DNA of 16,454 bases, taken from the NCBI GenBank assembly GCA_035545535.1, contig DASZYF010000185.1, positions 1 to 16,454 of the forward strand. The letters run 5' to 3'. Shown piece by piece: positions 13,915 to 16,454 of this stretch; positions within the stretch are counted from its first letter, which is position 1; each line of letters starts with the position of its first letter. Both the position numbers and the translations under genes were made by a program. Below the pieces are notes generated by a model. The model had not been told where the DNA came from, ran no database searches, and saw nothing but the letters and a program-made list of their open reading frames with translations. This stretch comes from DASZYF01 sp035545535 (GTDB lineage Bacteria; Actinomycetota; Actinomycetes; Mycobacteriales; CAJCIY01).

Positions 13915-16434
13915 CTACGGCAGCGCGAGCGGGCGCGGCGCGGTCCGGTACGTGGCGACGAACAGGTCCGCGCCGGGCCGGAGCCCGCGGACCTCGATGT
14001 CGCAGCTCTCGCCGGGCCGGAGGTCCACGTAGTTGGTCGAGAACCGCGCGCCGACCTGCCCGGCCGTGAGGCGGGTCAGGTAGCAGTAGCCGTCCGCCGA
14101 CACCCGCACGAGCGCGCGGTCCTCGTCGCGGTCGATGACCTCGCCCGTCGCGACCCCGTCGGCCACCGGCAGGTCCTTCAAGCGCCCCCCGAAGCGGCGG
14201 TTGTCCGGCACCCGCCGCGCGGCCTCACTCACCCAGGCGACCCAGTCGGACGGCACGTCCCGCCGGTAGCTCCACACCGGCGCGCTCGACCACGGCTCCG
14301 CGCGCACGCGCACGTCGTCACGGACCAGTGACGGGCCGTCGAGCGGCCCCAGGGTGACGGTCAGCTCGAGCGTGACCGGCTCGATCGCGGAGCTGGTCAC
14401 CCACAACGCCAGGCCGTCGGGGCCCGGCGCGAACGTCGCGATGACGGGCTGGAACGCGCGCTGCAGGAAGTAGTAGCCGGCCTTGGGCACGAGGTCGTAG
14501 TCGATGACGGACCAGCTCAGCCCCGGCCAGCTGTCGTTGAGCTGCCACACCAGCGTGCCGCCGCAGTGGGGCTGCCGGCGGCGGTAGTGCTCGACACCGT
14601 GCTTGAGGCCCTCCGCCTGGCACGCCATGCTAACGTCGACGTACGCCGCGAGATCGCTGGGCAGCCCCGCCTCGTGCTCGATGAGGGCGAAGCCCTTGTC
14701 CTTGGGCGTGTCCTTGATGCGATGCAGCAGTGCGGGCGCATCGAGCGACGAGCCGGCGCTCAGATCGCTCCACCTTCGCAACGTCGACAGCTCCGGCGAG
14801 GCATGGATCCCGAGCTCGCTGATGAAGCGTCCGCGGTCGTGGTCGAAGCGATGCCAGTGCACCTGCTCGCCGCGACTGGCGAACTCGGTCGGTCCGCCGG
14901 CACCGACGTCGTTGCCGTGCCACACCTCCCATGCATGCCGGTCGCCGTCGTGCGTGCCGTTGAGCAGCTCATCGTCCCGCTCGCCCCACGGGCTGCCCGG
15001 CCAGTACGGCCGATCCGGGTCGAGGCGCTCCACCACGGCGGGAAGGACCTCGTTGAACAGCTCCCACCCACGACCGCGCGGCAGCCGCACGCCATTGACG
15101 ATCTCGTGGATGGCCTGCACCTCGTTCTCCCCGCACCACAGCGCGAGGCTCGGGTGGTGCCGGAGGCGGCGTACCTGGTGGTCGGCCTCGAGCGCGGTCT
15201 CCCGCGCCAGCTCACCATCAGGGTCGGGGTAGTCGTAGCAGGCGAACATGAAGTCCTGCCAGACAAGAACTCCCAGCTCGTCGCACGCTTCGTAGAACGT
15301 GTCGGAGCCGTAGACCCCGCCACCCCACACCCGCAGCATCGTCATGCCACCGTCGCGCGCGAGCTGCACCAGATCCCGTTCGGTCGACTCCTCCACGGAG
15401 CCGACCAGCATCGACGGCGGCACCCAGCAGGCCCCCCGCATGAACGTCGGGCGGCCGTTCAGGACGAAGCGGAAGTCGCGGCCGCCTTCGACGTCGTTCG
15501 GGCTCCGGTCCAGCTCGAGGGTGCGGATCCCGTGCCGCAGCGTCGTGGCGCCGTTCGCATCGCCGTCGACCGCGATGACGACGGTGTAGAGGGCGGGATC
15601 GCCGAGGTCGTGGGTCCACCACAGCTCGATCTCGCGGAGCTCGAGCTCGATCGCGACGCGCGGCCCGCCGACGTGCTGGTCGAGCAGGACCCGACCGGAT
15701 GGTGACCGCACCTCGACCCGCGCATCACCGCTGACGTCAGCGGAGATCGCGAGCGTGCACCGGCGGGCGTGGACATCGATGTCGCGCGATCGGATCACGA
15801 CGTCCCGGACGGCCGGTGACGGCGCGTTCACGACGACCGGTGCGCTGACGCCGCGCGACGGCAGGCACAGCGCGAAGTCCCAGCCCCACGAGAACGTGGC
15901 CTTCCGCAGCTGCGGACGGCCGGCGCGCACGGTCAGCTCGTCCTCCGGCAGCGGTGGATCGTCCGGTCGCACGACCGTCTGGCGCGCCTTCACCACCTCG
16001 ATCTCCCGGGCCGCGAGGGCGTCGCTCAGCACTGCGGGCAACGGCGGCGGGAACCGGACGATCAGCTCGTTGCTGGCCGCGAAGGTGGCGCGGAAGGTGT
16101 GGGGGCGGTGCTGGTTGCGAGCGCGTCCGAGCGACGTGCCGTTCCACGAGAGCTCGGCCACTCCGTCCAGACCTGCGCAGTGCAGGATCGCCGGGGCCCC
16201 GGCCTCCCCCTCGAACCGGGCGCGGTACCACCAGGTCGCGCGCTCGACCCAGCCCACCGCGTCCTCGTTCTCCGCTTCGTAGGGGTGCTCGAGGAGCCCC
16301 GCGGCGAGCAACGACTCGTGGACACCGCCCGGGACGACCGCCGGCAGCCACACGGCATCCGGACCGGGGACGTCGCCCGAGGTCCACGTGAGGTCGAAGC
16401 CCAGCGCCGCGCTCGATCCCGGATCGCTCTGCAT
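13915..16434 (-). CDS. Glycoside hydrolase family 2, beta-mannosidase-like
   Basis: This 839-residue protein shows the architecture of GH2 beta-mannosidases. The N-terminal jelly-roll includes V-P-G-G-V-H and W-V-E-R-A-T-W-W-Y-R. W-G-W-D-F follows at about residue 190, then an immunoglobulin-like domain and the barrel with R-G-A-C-W-V-P-P and R-V-W-G-G-G-V-Y. The predicted acid/base is Glu438 in C-G-E-N-E and the nucleophile is Glu540 in I-S-E-L-G. Downstream come W-Q-L-N-D-S-W-P-G and a C-terminal beta domain. Length matches the usual 800-900 residues. No signal peptide is evident, so it probably cleaves imported beta-mannosyl oligosaccharides in the cytoplasm. The ATG has only a weak upstream AGGG, and the promoter lies beyond the window. 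It faces the operon with 1 nt between stops. Whether it is functionally tied to the operon is open. Activity on another beta-glycoside cannot be excluded. Confidence 0.93.
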   Translation of the reverse strand: MQSDPGSSAALGFDLTWTSGDVPGPDAVWLPAVVPGGVHESLLAAGLLEHPYEAENEDAVGWVERATWWYRARFEGEAGAPAILHCAGLDGVAELSWNGTSLGRARNQHRPHTFRATFAASNELIVRFPPPLPAVLSDALAAREIEVVKARQTVVRPDDPPLPEDELTVRAGRPQLRKATFSWGWDFALCLPSRGVSAPVVVNAPSPAVRDVVIRSRDIDVHARRCTLAISADVSGDARVEVRSPSGRVLLDQHVGGPRVAIELELREIELWWTHDLGDPALYTVVIAVDGDANGATTLRHGIRTLELDRSPNDVEGGRDFRFVLNGRPTFMRGACWVPPSMLVGSVEESTERDLVQLARDGGMTMLRVWGGGVYGSDTFYEACDELGVLVWQDFMFACYDYPDPDGELARETALEADHQVRRLRHHPSLALWCGENEVQAIHEIVNGVRLPRGRGWELFNEVLPAVVERLDPDRPYWPGSPWGERDDELLNGTHDGDRHAWEVWHGNDVGAGGPTEFASRGEQVHWHRFDHDRGRFISELGIHASPELSTLRRWSDLSAGSSLDAPALLHRIKDTPKDKGFALIEHEAGLPSDLAAYVDVSMACQAEGLKHGVEHYRRRQPHCGGTLVWQLNDSWPGLSWSVIDYDLVPKAGYYFLQRAFQPVIATFAPGPDGLALWVTSSAIEPVTLELTVTLGPLDGPSLVRDDVRVRAEPWSSAPVWSYRRDVPSDWVAWVSEAARRVPDNRRFGGRLKDLPVADGVATGEVIDRDEDRALVRVSADGYCYLTRLTAGQVGARFSTNYVDLRPGESCDIEVRGLRPGADLFVATYRTAPRPLALP

Positions 16435-16454
16435 CCCTGTGAACGTACGGGCGG

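Overview
The window is high-GC DNA with strong G/C bias at third codon positions, frequent GTG starts, Lys-poor and Arg/Ala-rich proteins, and lipoprotein and type-I surface-protein designs. Together these suggest an actinobacterium (Actinomycetota). The genus cannot be set from the sequence. Coding density is very high: the only intergenic space of note is about 135-140 bp at 1600-1740, no gap exceeds 300 bp, and I see no tRNA, rRNA, CRISPR array or insertion sequence.

Layout. (1) 1-1598, minus strand: a TetR-type repressor followed, with a 4-nt overlap, by a class C beta-lactamase-fold serine hydrolase/esterase that runs off the left edge. (2) 1599-1740: a divergent control region with a recognisable promoter and five perfect inverted repeats. 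(3) 1741-12649, plus strand: one long, tightly coupled operon. It encodes a Leu/Ile/Val-type substrate-binding lipoprotein with a long Thr-rich tether, an alpha/beta hydrolase, a small lipoprotein, a 12-TM MFS permease fused to a LivF-type ATPase, a LivH-LivM-LivG triple fusion, two paralogous small membrane proteins, a secreted C-terminally anchored surface protein and an atypical ROK-family protein. (4) 12747-13913, plus strand: an SGNH/GDSL esterase, probably still part of the operon and possibly coupled through a 34-codon mini-ORF. (5) 13915-16434, minus strand: a GH2 beta-mannosidase-like enzyme, convergent with the operon and only 1 nt away from it.

How the genes may work together. Two fused polypeptides carry every module of a branched-chain-amino-acid-type (HAAT) ABC importer (LivF, LivG, LivH, LivM), and the first gene supplies the binding protein. 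An MFS permease has been attached to the LivF ATPase. The accessory genes (small lipoprotein, twin membrane proteins, anchored surface protein, hydrolases) are co-translated with the importer, which suggests an elaborate envelope uptake system for a specific, probably ester-containing or hydrophobic, nutrient. The TetR protein probably regulates it, and cytoplasmic hydrolases probably process the cargo. The substrate cannot be read from the sequence. The ROK, SGNH and GH2 genes hint at carbohydrate metabolism but may be a neighbouring, separate function.
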